A stretch of DNA of 64,000 nucleotides, from contig OX485807.1 in the NCBI GenBank assembly GCA_950295325.1, positions 1,924,501 through 1,988,500 on the forward strand, given 5' to 3'. Below the pieces are notes generated by a model. The model did not search any database. It had not been told where the DNA came from and saw only the letters and a program-made list of their open reading frames with translations. This document shows, piece after piece, positions 34,129 through 46,674 of the stretch. The translations under genes were made by a program, and so were the position numbers. The DNA is from Polytrichum commune (lineage: Eukaryota > Streptophyta > Polytrichopsida > Polytrichales > Polytrichaceae). Numbering within the stretch: position 1 is the stretch's first letter; each line of letters opens with the position of its first letter.

Positions 34129-34433
34129 AAGGAGATGGCGCATTGGCGCTCATGTAGTTTCAAATCTAAGATTCAAATCTATAATTTAGTTACAAAAATA
34201 CAATTTTGACAAATTGAAAATGTATGCTTTTCAAAATATTCCTTGTTAAAATTTTATTTTCTAAAATATCCCTCCTAAAATCGTGGTATTTCATTACCGG
34301 GTCATCATTCCCTAATCACCCGTCCTATAGGGGATGTGTGACCCGGTGATTCAACAGGTGACCCGGTGAAGGTCGCGGGAAGAAGCTCTCGGCATTCCTC
34401 CTTGTCCTCTCCGATTCCACACAAACGGAGAAT

Positions 34434-34613
34434 TAGGGTTTCCACTTGCGTCAGATTATCGCCAATTTGCACCACACCATCGCAGCTTCCGTGTTTCCTG
34501 CTGCCACGGCTTCTCCCGCCGCAATCAATCGTCATGGTCATGAGCTGGGGTTATCAACTTAAGTTACATGATTGTTAGTGTGAGCAAGATCCAGTAAAGT
34601 GGCGGTAGGGTTT
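34434..34613 (+). promoter_or_regulatory. Telo-box motifs upstream of the lysine-tailed protein gene
   Basis: TAGGGTTT occurs at 34434-34441 and 34606-34613, within 225 bases of the start codon. Telo boxes (AAACCCTA) are enriched in plant promoters of ribosomal-protein and ribosome-biogenesis genes. Direct GTGACCCGGTGA repeats lie just upstream, near 34340-34368. Confidence 0.55.
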
Positions 34614-34654
34614 CGGTGTTTGTGAGTAGCGGAAGTGCCAGAGTTTCGGATCTC

Positions 34655-37045
34655 ATGAGCAAACTCAGCATCAAGAAGGCAGCGGCGGAGTTCGATACGC
34701 TTTCGGAGGAAGAGCGGCGAGCTTTGCGCATCAGCCGTTTCCATGCGCAGCCGCCTCCCACCCCGTCCTCCTCCTCTCATGAACCTCGACCCAGGTATTA
34801 ATTACCCGTAATCCACTACATGTGCATTGATGGAACCATCGAGATAGCATTCGCTTGTGGATTGTTTTGTTGTCTCGATTTGTTTCAACAATATCGACAC
34901 ATTTTCTTTATTGTAAAGAGACATTCCTTGGAAGCTCCAGGAATTTCTTGGCAGGGGAATTCTCGATCTCTGATTTTGATAATTTTCTTGAAGAATTGAA
35001 CGGTAGATCAGTAGATCAAGGATCTCACACAGCGGCCTGCGTCTCAGTTGGGGTGTCTGCAGTGCACTCACCATTGGAACTCTGTAATTTCCAAAGAAGA
35101 TGATTTGTTCCAAAAATTTCAAAATAAAAGAATTTCCTTGGGCAAGCATTCTTTTGAGATTTTCAAATGGGCGTATAGAACATTTTCTTGCGAGTCATAA
35201 TGTGTCATATAGCAATGCTAGCTGTTATGCGAAGGCCCTGATGAGACTTTTCTAAGGAGTTCTCGATGCGTAGAATTGAAATGTTGCGAGTATATATACA
35301 GACCTGCGTTCATTCCCCACAATTTAAGCGTTGGAGATCTTGGGGTTTCACAAGTGTTTCAGAAATATATATGTAAGTGGGATCCGGTGAGCAAAGGATG
35401 AGAGACGTAAATGGACTGCAGATTCTTCTTATCTTGTAAGGGATCTCGCAATTTAGCAGCAGCTAAAGAGCACATTTCCTTAAGGGTAAGTTTGCGTTAG
35501 TTTCTCGGTCCAAGAAACTTGGGGTCTAAAACATCCGTTGATGGGCCTTACTTTCGGACTCAAGATTGGCTTCTCAAGCTAGGAAGAGTATATTCTTGCG
35601 TTGGTTCCAACGATATTTGGCAGGAAAGTGGTGCCACATTAGCACCACGTCATTTTTTTCATGCTTTGGATTCGGACTCTATTGGAAACTCCTTGGTACA
35701 AAATTTTGCAATCAACCAATAGGATCGCTTGGTTTTTGGGGTTTCTTTGGTCTTGGACCCAAGTGTAAAATCACCCTGAATGTTGTGTTCATTGGCTGAA
35801 GGTTGGCGCATCCAGGGGGGCCCTTGGCCACAAATAAAGCAGCAGCTCTGGCGAAGTTTCTGAAAAGAAAACTCAATGAGCCAGGAGGTGCTGCTTCATT
35901 GGATCCTGCCCTTGTGGAACGTGCCGTGGACAATGCTAAGGCTACTGCTCTTGCAGGTATTGATGTTTATTTCAATCGTCAATTATCTTCCTATCCTGCC
36001 GTTCATATCACCTGGGCTGCAAGGTCACAATCCCTTTCAGTTTTCAACCTTCACCTTTTATTCTTTCCCTGACCATCTCTGTCATTCCTCGCTTATGGTA
36101 AAATGTTAACTGTTTGTGATTATGCAGTACAGAGCTTGTGAAGCTACACCTGTTTTTTCTTTGAATTTATGTTGAAGCAATCAGTTGTAAATGGGTTGAT
36201 CTTTTTACATAAGCGTCCTCCTTGTTGTAGGTGGTGTAGTCTCGGGATTCTTCTGATACTGAAGCGGAAATTGCTAATGATAACACATTAACTAGATGCA
36301 TGGTAGTTGACACACTTGGCGGTGTCAACTGCCATTGTCCCAGCAGTTTGTTACAAGCTCAGCATGTGTTGTATATCACAGGTAGGTAGGTCTACTTTGA
36401 GTTCTTTTGGGTGATGTCAGCAATGGTAGGATTATGTATAATTCATGAAGTGTGTCGGATCTTATTTTTGTTATTGGAGTATGCTTTCAAGAAATACATG
36501 CAAGGGGACACTTGGCTGTTTCCTAAGAAGCATCTGTGAGTGTTTGATAACTCTTCACAGGGCAGGTGTGGTATGAATTCATAAGAAACTATGATACTTA
36601 TATGTATTCATTCTGTGCCTTTTTGCAGGCCAAGAAGCTGCTGCATCTTCCAAAGTTGCTAGAGTTCGTCATGTTGACACATTTTCAGACTCTGATGAGG
36701 TGCGAGTGCTTGCTTGCTCTGGTTTTTATCCTTGTGTAGCAAAAGCATTTTTCAATTTGGTTGCTGTGAAGGGTGAGCATGTTGTATTTTCACTAAATGA
36801 CGTCTTGCAAAATTGGTGGTTTCTGGGTGTCACAACCATTCTACTGTTGCCTGCAGGATGATGTAGCCCAGAGCGGAGGGAATCTTCGGATTGATGTGCA
36901 ATTTAAGAACAGGAAGACAAACAAACCAAAGAAAAATGACTTCTGGTGTCCTAATTCAAAAGCTATTCAAAATGGACACAGTACAAGTATTGAAAAGAAG
37001 AAAAAGAAGAAGAAGAAGAACGGCAAGAAGAAGCGGCAAGGATGA
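34655..37045 (+). CDS. Small lysine-tailed plant protein of unknown function, 4 exons
   Basis: Exons 34655-34794, 35802-35956, 36629-36699 and 36857-37045 join in frame to 184 residues. I recognise no named domain. The N-terminus (residues 1-47) starts MSKLSIKKAAAEFDTLSEEE and ends Ser/Pro-rich. A conserved-looking core (48 to about 98) reads AHPGGPLATNKAAALAKFL and then VERAVDNAKATA. It is followed by a short acidic serine stretch (TFSDSDE), which could be a CK2 site, and a C-terminal run of lysines resembling a nuclear or nucleolar localisation signal. The first acceptor (CTGAAG) is weak, and the others are standard. The telo boxes and basic tail suggest a nuclear role linked to ribosome production or nucleic acid, but this is inference. 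The start is the ATG giving MSKLS; the frame is also open for a few codons upstream without another ATG. Confidence 0.75.
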
Positions 37046-40000
37046 ATTTGTGAGCCAATTATGTGCAAGCATGCCCTTTGTATACATAGAAAATTGGAAA
37101 ACCACCAATTTAGTGGGTCTGGCGAATGATTGAACATGGAATGAACCATGCATTTTTTGGTCAGCAATTCATTTTCCAAGTAGTCATTGCTGTCAACTTT
37201 GTCGAATTTATTTATCTCACAATTGGGACAAACCTCTGCCACTATCCACCTATGTTGGGATCTTCTCTCACCTGTAGTGATGACTGGCAATCATTTATAC
37301 AGGAGCATTGGGAGTGTTTACTTGGCTTGCCTCAGATTCTTGATCATATCAAAACCCACATAGAATGGTGAAAATTGTGTAGAGGGTTTGCAATCATAAG
37401 TGAGATCTTTGTTCAAGACTCCTACAGTTGCAGTGAGTTTACACTTGAGACTTACCTTGGAGAATGGGTGGATGAATTGACAGACTTACTGTACAGACAG
37501 TAAGTTGAATTATGGGCAAGAACATCTAGATGCACAAAAGCAATATCACATATTTTACTCATGTCGTACTTCCATCTTAGAAAGAAGGTAACTTCAGGAA
37601 GCCGATCAATGGTTGCAGGGCAAGGCTCGTTTGCAGCGTCAGGGAATCTCAAGATCATGTTGCAGTAGAAAAGGTGCTAAGCACTACATCCACAAATGGT
37701 CAATTGCAGAAGACACCAAGCAGCCTTGAAGAATCTCAGACCTCCAGGCTCTGCTGGGCCTATGTGCAGAATGGACTTGCAGTGGTCCTAAGCTTCCATT
37801 CTCCAATGTAAAACTCGTGGTGGCATTGCATTACACATTGCACAAGATTACATGGCAAGTCGAGTTCACAGAAGATTGTTGGATTTGAAATTTTGGCAAA
37901 GTACCAACTTGTTGCGTGTAAGGGAAGCTACATATTTAATTGTACGAATCGGGGGCAACTAAAAATGCTATTGTCATTTTGGGGTTGGTACGAGTTTCCT
38001 CCTCTTGTACCAAACCCAAAACTGAGCCTGCAATCAGGTATGCCCACTGGATTAGGATACTAGTGTAGTGTGAATGATCTGTATGCTATACCCTTACATA
38101 TTTCAAGCTACGCGAAATTGCCCTATTAGTGTGGGTGGAAAAGCAATGTGGAAAAAAGGAAGAAAGAAAGAAAGTAAAAAGACAAAAGGGAATGTCAATG
38201 TGTTTATACATTGACATGTAATGTCCGTTCACTACCTCCAATCCATGGCCGTGTGGTCATGGGGCGGGGGAAGCAATGTGGAAAGACTTGATGTCTAGTC
38301 ATAGTGGAAACAACGTGGGCTTGTGACATGGGTCTTCTTCCCCTAAGGTATGCAGGGTGTTAACCCCTAAATGCTCAAGACTTCACATCCTATTTTTGGG
38401 CATTTCCAACAATGATGAACATTTCTATTATGTAGCAAAATGGGCGTTGCTTTTGTTGAAATTCAATTGCATGCATGTGAACTAGACTACCATATATTCT
38501 TTTTGAGAAAATTGGAAGTTAAGTGGACCACATTTTCTAGGTCAGATTCACACATGAACAAGGCCTTCTTCTGGGGGATAGCTAAAGAAAACTTTGAAAG
38601 TTGGCAACTTTGCCATAACATGTTATGTGGATGACAAATGAGCTACTCCCAAAAAGTTTGGGGTTTTTGGAGTAAATTTAGATGAAGACCGTCACCCTCG
38701 AAGTTGGAGGGGTCACATGAGGTCATTTTGAGAGACTTCCCCTTTTTCATGGAGCAAGCAACATGTGCACTTGTTTTTTCCCCAAATCCATGCAGGCAAG
38801 TTGTGCACAATTTTCACCTTGTCCTAAGGAGAAAAAAAACCCCACCCAAATTGGGCATTATATGTGAAAGACATTGGCTCCTACATTTGGGTATCACATG
38901 GAAGCGCCTCCCAAAACAAGCAATGCCAATCTAACAAAAACTCCTACATGCATGGAGTATGAAGTTTTTATATGTTACTCTTTTTGGCCCACATGGTAGT
39001 CGGCACCACTCTACACCAGTAGATACCTTCCATCCACGTAGATTGCCACGTAGTGGGTCGCAAATGCCATTAGAATATCAGGTGGCAACTAATTTCATGT
39101 TGCATGGAGCATTTAAGGGTTAAGTGGCTCATTTTTCTTGTTTACCATCTTCTATTCATGAGCTCTACCTTTGCAAGTTTGTGTTTTGTTGACAAATGTA
39201 CGATGAAATGTCAGCCAAAATTGGACCTCCCCCTATGGTTATCGGTAGTGCATAAAATAAAATAATCACCCACATCAATATTCTACCAAAAAGAAAAGGA
39301 AAAAGGTGGCTCACACTAACAAGACAATTTAGTGTATCATGGTCTACAATACATATTTAGTGATAATATTATGGTCATGTAAGGTCACCATGAAAACCCA
39401 TCACAAATTAGAATTGGCACTTTACTCCACGATGTCCACAATGATTGGTTGAAGTTAAATTGATCTCACATTTGTTGCAAAGTAAGTTAATTGTGCCATG
39501 ACAAATGGATGATTTCCATAGATAGACAATTGGAGCTCATCATCCGCACTTGCCGATATCGAGTCTTGACATTATTCTTAATGGAGTATGTGGTATTGCA
39601 AGCCTCACAATGACTAGAGTTACTAAAAGTTTGCAAGTTTGCCTCCATGCATCCTTTGCCCGCCTTTCAACTAGCACAACTCGCTTGCACAAAGGAGGAG
39701 GCTAAGTTGTTTGATGGATTTCCTAGAGTGCAACATGTATACAAACTATGCTTTGGCAACTTGTTATTCAATTGTTGAGCTCTTTATTGAAATGCTAAGA
39801 GCATGATTGCATGTTGTACATGTAGTGGGATCTCGTAAAATCTACATTACTTCCAATAAAATAATGTCAATGTAAATTGCCTACTTCAATTACTTATTTT
39901 ATTTGGCTGCCAATATTTTTCAAGTGGTGTGTGGTTAGGTGTGGATCTAAGAACGGACATCCAAAGACATGCATTTAAAAATAGAATGAAATATGCACTC

Positions 40001-40164
40001 AAAAATTATGAACCATTCTAGACTTGACAATCAACATAGACGGGGGGAGGGGAGGGATCAACTTGGTTGTTTTATGACTCAAACACTTTTGACCTTGAAA
40101 AATCATAGCAACAACAAGGGAGATCATAAAACTCCAATGGATGGGAGAACCAACCACTAATTAC
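37046..40164. other. 3' flank and gene-free spacer
   Basis: The first kilobase may include the 3' UTR of the lysine-tailed gene. A GAAA-type run lies near 38158-38178. Nothing else coding is supported, and frames such as 38440-38634 lack motifs. Confidence 0.45.
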
Positions 40165-40375
40165 AAATGAACAAGTTGAGTTTGAGAAATCATTGGTTTA
40201 AATTAAAGACTTTAGAAAAGTTACTAATCATTTAAGAGGAATCTATAGAATATACCTCAAATTAGTAAACAATATGAAACCCGAATTAGAAACCCGAAAG
40301 ATCACAATATGTACTAACCGTTGGATATTGAAACACTAGGATTTGAACCGATTATGCCCAAATCCCCCCTAGACA
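40165..40375 (+). repeat. Dispersed repeat family L, copy 4
   Basis: Aligns with 29229-29410 from GTTGAGTTTGAGAAAT to AACACTAGGATTT. It lies about 95 bases before the family C pair. Confidence 0.58.
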
Positions 40376-40469
40376 TTGGAAAATTCCACATATTGTTGCT
40401 ATACTAAGAGAATCCTACTTTTGAAATCCAAGTTGAGAATCGTGGCAAATAGAAAAACTGATTATTTAA

Positions 40470-41529
40470 GAGCCTCTTCACACACAAGATTGAGGGCCCA
40501 TGACCATCGCACTTCAAGCACTCTCACTTGTGGAAAAAGTGGAGTTGGTCCAAGTTAGCTTCACGCTACACTTGAGGGACCAACATAAGTTAGTAAGTGT
40601 TTGAAGGACGGACGTAAGGTCTACATGGCATATAATGGATCAAATTTCATGGTCATTTGGACTAAGTTTCAAACACCACCTCTTGGAGGTAGGCCTAACA
40701 AAAAATTGGGAGACCTTGGCATTCCAAAATCTCACAATTGTTGATATATTATAGTTCATCATGTGTGAGGACTCTGCGTGAATAAAAATTCATTGAAATG
40801 ACATTTCGTTGCGGACCCGGTCACATATGACTTCAGGGCCACTTCACACACAAGGCTGATGCCCTTGACCATGGCAATGTAAGAGCTCTCATTGGTCGAA
40901 AAGGCGGAGACCGTCCAAGTTCACTTCACACTAGGAGGTGAAGGCCTAAAGGCCCAAAGAAAAGTTCGTGGATGAAAAGTCTACATGGAGTCCTACATGG
41001 CTAGTTGTGGATAAGGGTGCATGGTCTACCGGAATTTGCGTCAGACCCACCTCCAAGAGGTGGGCTTGACGCAAATTCCGGGAGACCATGATTTTTTAAT
41101 ATTTTTTCTAGCAGGACAAATTCCAGGATAGATTCCAGGACAGACAAACACCACCAAGTAGTTATCTTAAATTGATAAACTTGGAGACATATTAAATTAA
41201 ACCAAATCCTCCCCTCTTTTTCCGCCAACAAAATATGCAATGGTCCCGCAACATGGTTCATTCTCACTTCACACTATGCTTGAGGGCCAAAGACTACATA
41301 AAATGGCTTTCCCAACACCCATGGTACGGCCTTTGGATGAGAGTCAAGGGTCCTCACCATTACAAGGTCACGGCTCTTGGCTCATGTGTGAAGTGGCCCT
41401 CACACTACACCCGAGGACTTGCGACCACACTACATGATTTTGAAAGTGTCTTGGGACGGCCTTTGGACACTTCTTTTGGGCTCTCACAATTGCATGGCCA
41501 CGGCTCTTGGCTCATGTATGAAGTGACCA
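40470..41529 (+). mobile_element. Family C MITE, copy 3, interrupted by another family C copy
   Basis: The left end GAGCCTCTTCACACACAAG follows TAA. The right part ends at about 41529 with a degenerate GAAGTGACC. The interior is split exactly at GACTTCA by 40836-41399, and the downstream half resumes CACTACACCCGAGGA, as in the uninterrupted copies. Confidence 0.82.
40836..41399 (+). mobile_element. Family C MITE, copy 4 (self-nested)
   Basis: A 564-bp insert with ends GGGCCACTTCACACACAAG and complement, flanked by TCA at 40833-40835 and 41400-41402. Intact family members have one TCA here. It carries a private segment around 41060-41230 that includes a small inverted repeat with the GGAATTTGCGTC phrase. 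Confidence 0.88.
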
Positions 41530-42838
41530 AGAATGCCTTGAGAGGAGTGTATTATGACGTAGAAAGAAATTCAATTTTTATTATTAAAATATGTATGGAG
41601 GACATTATGTTGGTTGACAAGACCACATTCTTGGCATCGAGGAAATTAAGCTCCGGCATAATGCCTTTCATTCAAATATCTGCACATTCGGCTAGATAAT
41701 GAACACTTAATAACAAAGAGAAAAATCTAGCAGTGCCCTAAGTGAGGTTTATCTTAGTGTGACCCACACTAAATATCGTGATTAGCTAGTGAAGTGGAAA
41801 AAGGGCGTAAGTCACGCCAAGTTAAACTTACCACTCCGCAGCCTCGCCCATTCTTCGTCTTCGTCTTCGTCTTTGTCTTCGTCGTCCTCCTCCTGCTCGC
41901 CCGCTTTCGCTACTTTCCTTCTCCGACTCGCCCTTCTGCTTCCCGAGAGCTCCTCATTCATCGAACATTCTCACGCTCCAAGGCGATTGGAAGGAACCAG
42001 GTCATCCGCGGATGATGGCCCGGCCTCATATCGGGATCTCCAGAGCCTCGCATTGTTGCTTACGTTTTTGATTTTGTTTGATTTCTTGGCACCACCGCTG
42101 CGGATCCCCTCGACTCCACTTCGCAAACGATGCGATGCATTGCTTGCGCGTGGGCAGCTTAGCTCATCAACGCTGGTTATGCAGATCACTGGGAGTTGTG
42201 GATCGGCCGATCGCCAGAGGAGGAGGTTTCGGAGTTTTGAATTTTTTTTGCTTCTCGTGGTAGGTCGTTGCGAGATACAAGTGTGTGAATCTGTGTTGGA
42301 GCTCGGGGTTCTGAGAGGATGGATTGATTCTTTGGGTCTGCTTTCCTGCGTTTCAAGTTTTTCGGGTTTCGAAAACCATGCCTGTTTTGGAATCTGGACT
42401 CCGGATTTGGTCACTGGGTGCTTGAATGAAGTTCAGTGTAGTCATCGCTAAGTTCATGATATTGAGGCACACAGTTATTTTGGATTGTGAAATGTGTCAT
42501 GCTCTCAAACGTTTTGCACTCTATCGGTGCCATTGCCACTTGTTATACAGTCGTTGAGGTTAGCGTGCTAATAGGATCAGCTTTCGTTGCCACTCGCGGT
42601 ATTTCTGCTATGATTCTGATGGTGGTTATTCGGAATTTGCCGATCATCAGAGGAGGTTTTGGTTTCTTCCTAATTTTGCTTTTGGATTTAATGAGATGAG
42701 GCTGGTGGCAGGCATGACGATGGAGAGATTTGAGCGTTTGAGATGTAGGAAGTTGTGGAGTGGGCCTGGTGGATGATGATGACAATGATGTATGAGGTGC
42801 GAGAGCGATGTTGTGTATAAGAACGTCAAGCACATGCC
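41530..42838 (+). promoter_or_regulatory. Promoter and long 5' leader of the NPG-type gene
   Basis: Contains a CTTCGT/CTCCTC-rich pyrimidine tract at about 41846-41905. A long open frame across 41789-42451 has no early ATG, is serine/leucine-rich and has no family motif. I treat it as leader or promoter, possibly holding a 5' UTR intron. Confidence 0.45.
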
Positions 42839-45800
42839 ATGTTGTGTTGCACGTGCTCCAGAAAGCAATATAGATTCGACGAAGCAATAGCGATGCCTGA
42901 AGGTGGGGGTCTGGTTGAGCTTGCCTCCAAGGAACTCTCCGCCAAGATTCTTGAGGGGGAGGCCAAGCTAGAGGAAGGCAGTTTTGAGGAAGCCGAAATT
43001 ACCCTTCGTGAAGCCCTCTCCATCAACAATGAGGTATGTCCATCCTCAGCACACATTGTCTTCACAGGTTTTACGAAGTTCGATCTGTTGCATCGAACAC
43101 CTAATCCTTTCAAGGGGACATGACCATATGCCTGGCAGAATTATTTGCTGAGCATTTCGTGTAGTAGGCCTGTCCATGTAGTTATCATCAAAAGTCTTGG
43201 AGGCTTGTGATTCGTGAACAAGCGCAGAGCGGGAGTAAAGGTTTAGAGTCTATTCGATTTGAACCTTTCTGAAGCATATACATCAATTGCTCGCACAAAA
43301 GCTAGGGAACAGTAGTTGATAGGATCTGATTTAGGGACATCTCAAGAACTTTATACAGGAACAAGCAACAATTGAAGATACCCTGTTTGTCGTATTAGAA
43401 AATCAGGGTTTAGTGTTTGAATAATTTTTTTCACTTTGCCTATTGTCTTCACGTGGAAAAAATCCTCACCTGCAACCATTTCTGAGAACCTAATAAGTGT
43501 GACATGGATTTGCAGGAGGCAAGGGCCTTACTCGGGCGTATGGAGTACCAGAAGGGTAATTGGCAAGGTGCCATTCAGTTATTTGAAGGGATACATCTGG
43601 GTGGGCTTCTCGCTCGAATGCGTTTCTTTGCATCTGAAAAAGGGCAAGTAACCAAGAAAGTAAAGAATTCAAAAGCCAGCGAACTCAGCAACTTTTTGCA
43701 TGCGTCTAGCTTGCTTATAGAAGCAATTTACTTGAAGGCCAAGTCACTGCAAAAACTTGGTGCTCTAGCAGGTGTGCAATTCAAGGTCTTGGTTTTTGCT
43801 AGTAGGAGCTCTTTACCCTTTAATATTTTGCGTATACTCGTAGATATGTTGCTCATTGAGATTACTCGAGTCTACTTCCCTCGTTCCTTTTCCTGAAGGG
43901 TGCCAATCTTGGGTGTCTCAGTTTCTTAAAACAGAGAGTTCCAATGTCTTGTTTGTCTCTTCGTATTCATCAATCCTTGCTAATCAATCACCAATTTCTG
44001 GTACCTCATTGAGCTCATATAATGATCTCACGCTCTGTTCCTGTTGAGTGGAGACACCCGCAGGTTATAGGTTGCCTTAAGGCATAATCTATGGCTGTTG
44101 AGAGGGATTCTGTGATTTTTGTAGACATGTGGTGATTGGCTTTCATAGCAGTTGTATAAAAACGTTAGATCGCACTTACTAAATTCCAGTTTCGTTGTTG
44201 AACTGTAAGTGAGTGTGAAGTGCCTATTTATTTACAGATGCTGCCCTCGAATGCAAGTGCGTCCTGGACTTAATGGAGGAGGCAAGCCCAGCAGGTATGC
44301 CAAGCACATGGGGCGAAACGAAGGTGGCAAAGATGGTGGCCAATGTGTCCTTACTCTATCCGAAGTTGCTTGTGCAAGGGGGTCTTACTGATGAAGCTTT
44401 ATCTGCATACCGGCAGACGTTGCTAAGCACCTGGTGCCCAAATGAGGACACAATGGCAGCGCTTCAGAAAGAATTCGCCATCTTATTGCTGTATGGAGGT
44501 GTAGATGCCTCATCCTCCTCACCTGCTCATGTTGGACCAGGGAGACATGATTTTTATGTCCCCAAGAACAACACTGAAGAGGCTATTCTTCTCCTCCTGC
44601 TCCTCCTGCGTAGAAGCATCACACCAGACGGGGGTTTTGATAGCAGTGTAATGGACCACCTCTGTGTTGCACTGTCAGTTTCAAGTCAGTGTGAAATGCT
44701 GGCACACCAGTATGAAGAGCTTATGCCAGGAACTCTTGGGAGAGGCCATCGTTGGTACAACTTGGCCCTTTGTTACTACGGAGCAGGAGAGAATGATTTG
44801 GCACTTAATCTACTGCGCAAAACATTGAATCCACTGGAGAGCCCAAATGATCTAGCTTCTCTGCTCTTGGCGGCTAAAATATGTGCAGGGAAATCATGCC
44901 TTGCAACTGAAGGGGTTTCCTACGCAAAGAGGGCACTGGAACAGACAAACAAGGAATTTAAGTACATGAAAAGCTGTGCATTCCATATTCTAGGTGTGGC
45001 ATTTGGTGCTAAGGCTAGGGTTGCATCATCAGATTCCAAAAGGGCTAGACTTTGCCGCAAAGCTCTTAAAGCTCTGCAAGTAAGTTGCACAAACCATTCC
45101 TCCCTAATTATTTGTGGTCCTCATTCTTTTGCCAATATGATCTCTACATCTCAATCACATATAACCACAGGCTCTGTCCATGAACCTCATTTTCTAAACA
45201 AGAACAAGACCGGAATGTTAGGTTGAGGCCCAGATAATTCAGCATTTAACAAGATGGTAATAGTCCCACTACTTGAACCTTGTGCTCGAAAATGAAGTGA
45301 ACCATTAGTTTGGTGTTCTTACCCAGAATAGGCATCAAGAATATAGCTCGTTCAACTCAAATGAGTTGTGCACGTTTCTGTGAATCATGTGTCATCTCTG
45401 TTATGCATACTATCAGCCTTGAAATGACCCTAACTCCATTTGATTTAATTGATTTTCAGGAAGCTGCTTGTCTGGAAAGCCATGACCCTAAGATTATTTT
45501 TGATCTAGGTTTAGAGTATGCTACACAATGTCAGACAAGCAGAGCTCTGGACTGTGCAAAGCGGTTTTTAGGAATAAGCACGGGTGCATGGGTAGAAGGG
45601 TGGCGATTTTCAGCTCTGCTACTGACAGCGCAAGATAGACATTCTGAGGCTGAGGTTGTACTTGAAGCAGGATTGGATGCGTCCAGTCCATGGCAGCAAG
45701 GGCCTTTGCTAAGAACACGAGCCAAAGTAGAAATGGCTAAGGGCCAGTCGCTACGAGCTATCCGTACCTACCAGCAACTGCTCACACTTATACAAGCTGG

Positions 45801-46674
45801 GCACCAGAGATTTAGTTTTGAGGCTGGAAACTGGCAAAGAAATATGGTCTGCCCCATGCGATTGTATCCTTTTAATGCTTAGGTCCATTCCAAGCTTGAA
45901 TACTATGGATTTGAGAAATGCACACACCTAGAACTGTTAGGCAGCTGCAGTCACTGAGATTGCAATAATGTAAAACCTTTCTCGATATCACCCTTTGAGG
46001 CTGAAATTCAGTCAATTGATGAATGCAGGTGGGAGGAAGAGTGGAAGAGCTGGAGGTGTGGCAAGACCTAGCAAGTGTGTATACCGAACTGAAGCAATGG
46101 TCTGATGCTAAAGTGTGTTTGGAGAAAGCACAGGCTCTTAACAGTTACTCTCCTACAACTTGGCATGCCGCTGGTGAGTCCACTGTCATGAAGAGCCAAA
46201 ACACTTCAATGGATAGGTCATGCTGTCATAGTATAGCTTTCAGCCAGTCCAGCACCCAGGTAAGCCTTCAAATGCATAATCTTCTTCTCCGATGTGTAAC
46301 ATCACCAACACTTCCTTGGTGGTCCTGTGTGTGCAGGTAGGTATCATGAGGCGCGCGGGCAACTGGAAGAGGCTTTAGCAAGTTACAAAAATGCTCTGGC
46401 CATCGACAATGCCCATGTTGATAGCAAGGTGAGATTGGGAGCTCTCCTTTGCCGGACTGGTGGTAAACAATCACTACCAGTGGCGCGCAGCTATTTAGCA
46501 GAGGCTTTGCAGATTGAGCCTGTCCATGAGGAAGCATGGTTGCAAATGGGTTTACTGCACAAGGCAGAGGGTCACGCCCAGGAAGCTGTAGACTGCTTCC
46601 AAGCCGCGGTGCGGTTGGAACAGTCTTTGCCTGTTGAATCATTTAGCTCCATATCCCCAGCCTTATTGTGGTGA
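42839..46674 (+). CDS. NPGR: NPG1/NPGR-type TPR protein, 6 exons
   Basis: Exons 42839-43033, 43516-43771, 44238-45079, 45460-45846, 46029-46173 and 46337-46674 give 720 residues, near the 700-740 typical of the family. The N-terminus MLCCTCSRKQYRF matches the cysteine-rich NPGR start and fixes the ATG. Tetratricopeptide segments follow: EEARALLG-type EARALLGRMEYQKGNW, AIYLKAKSLQKLG, EAILLLLLLLR, LEVWQDLASVY, RGQLEEALASY and a C-terminal AVDCFQAAVRLEQSLPVE. Known family roles are calmodulin binding, pollen germination in Arabidopsis, and scaffolding the plasma-membrane PI4K-alpha1 complex with EFOP and HYC proteins, as TTC7 does in animals. The exon 4 donor (ATG then GTCTGC) is weak, so that junction may be a few codons off. 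Confidence 0.92.

Noticed and set aside
41240..41699. 154-codon frame across the family C pair
   Set aside because: The frame runs through MITE termini and changes content at the nested boundary; an artefact of the element sequence.
41789..42451. Long 220-codon open frame upstream of the NPG-type gene
   Set aside because: It opens at GTG, is Ser/Leu-rich from a pyrimidine tract, and has no family motif. It fits a long 5' leader or promoter better.
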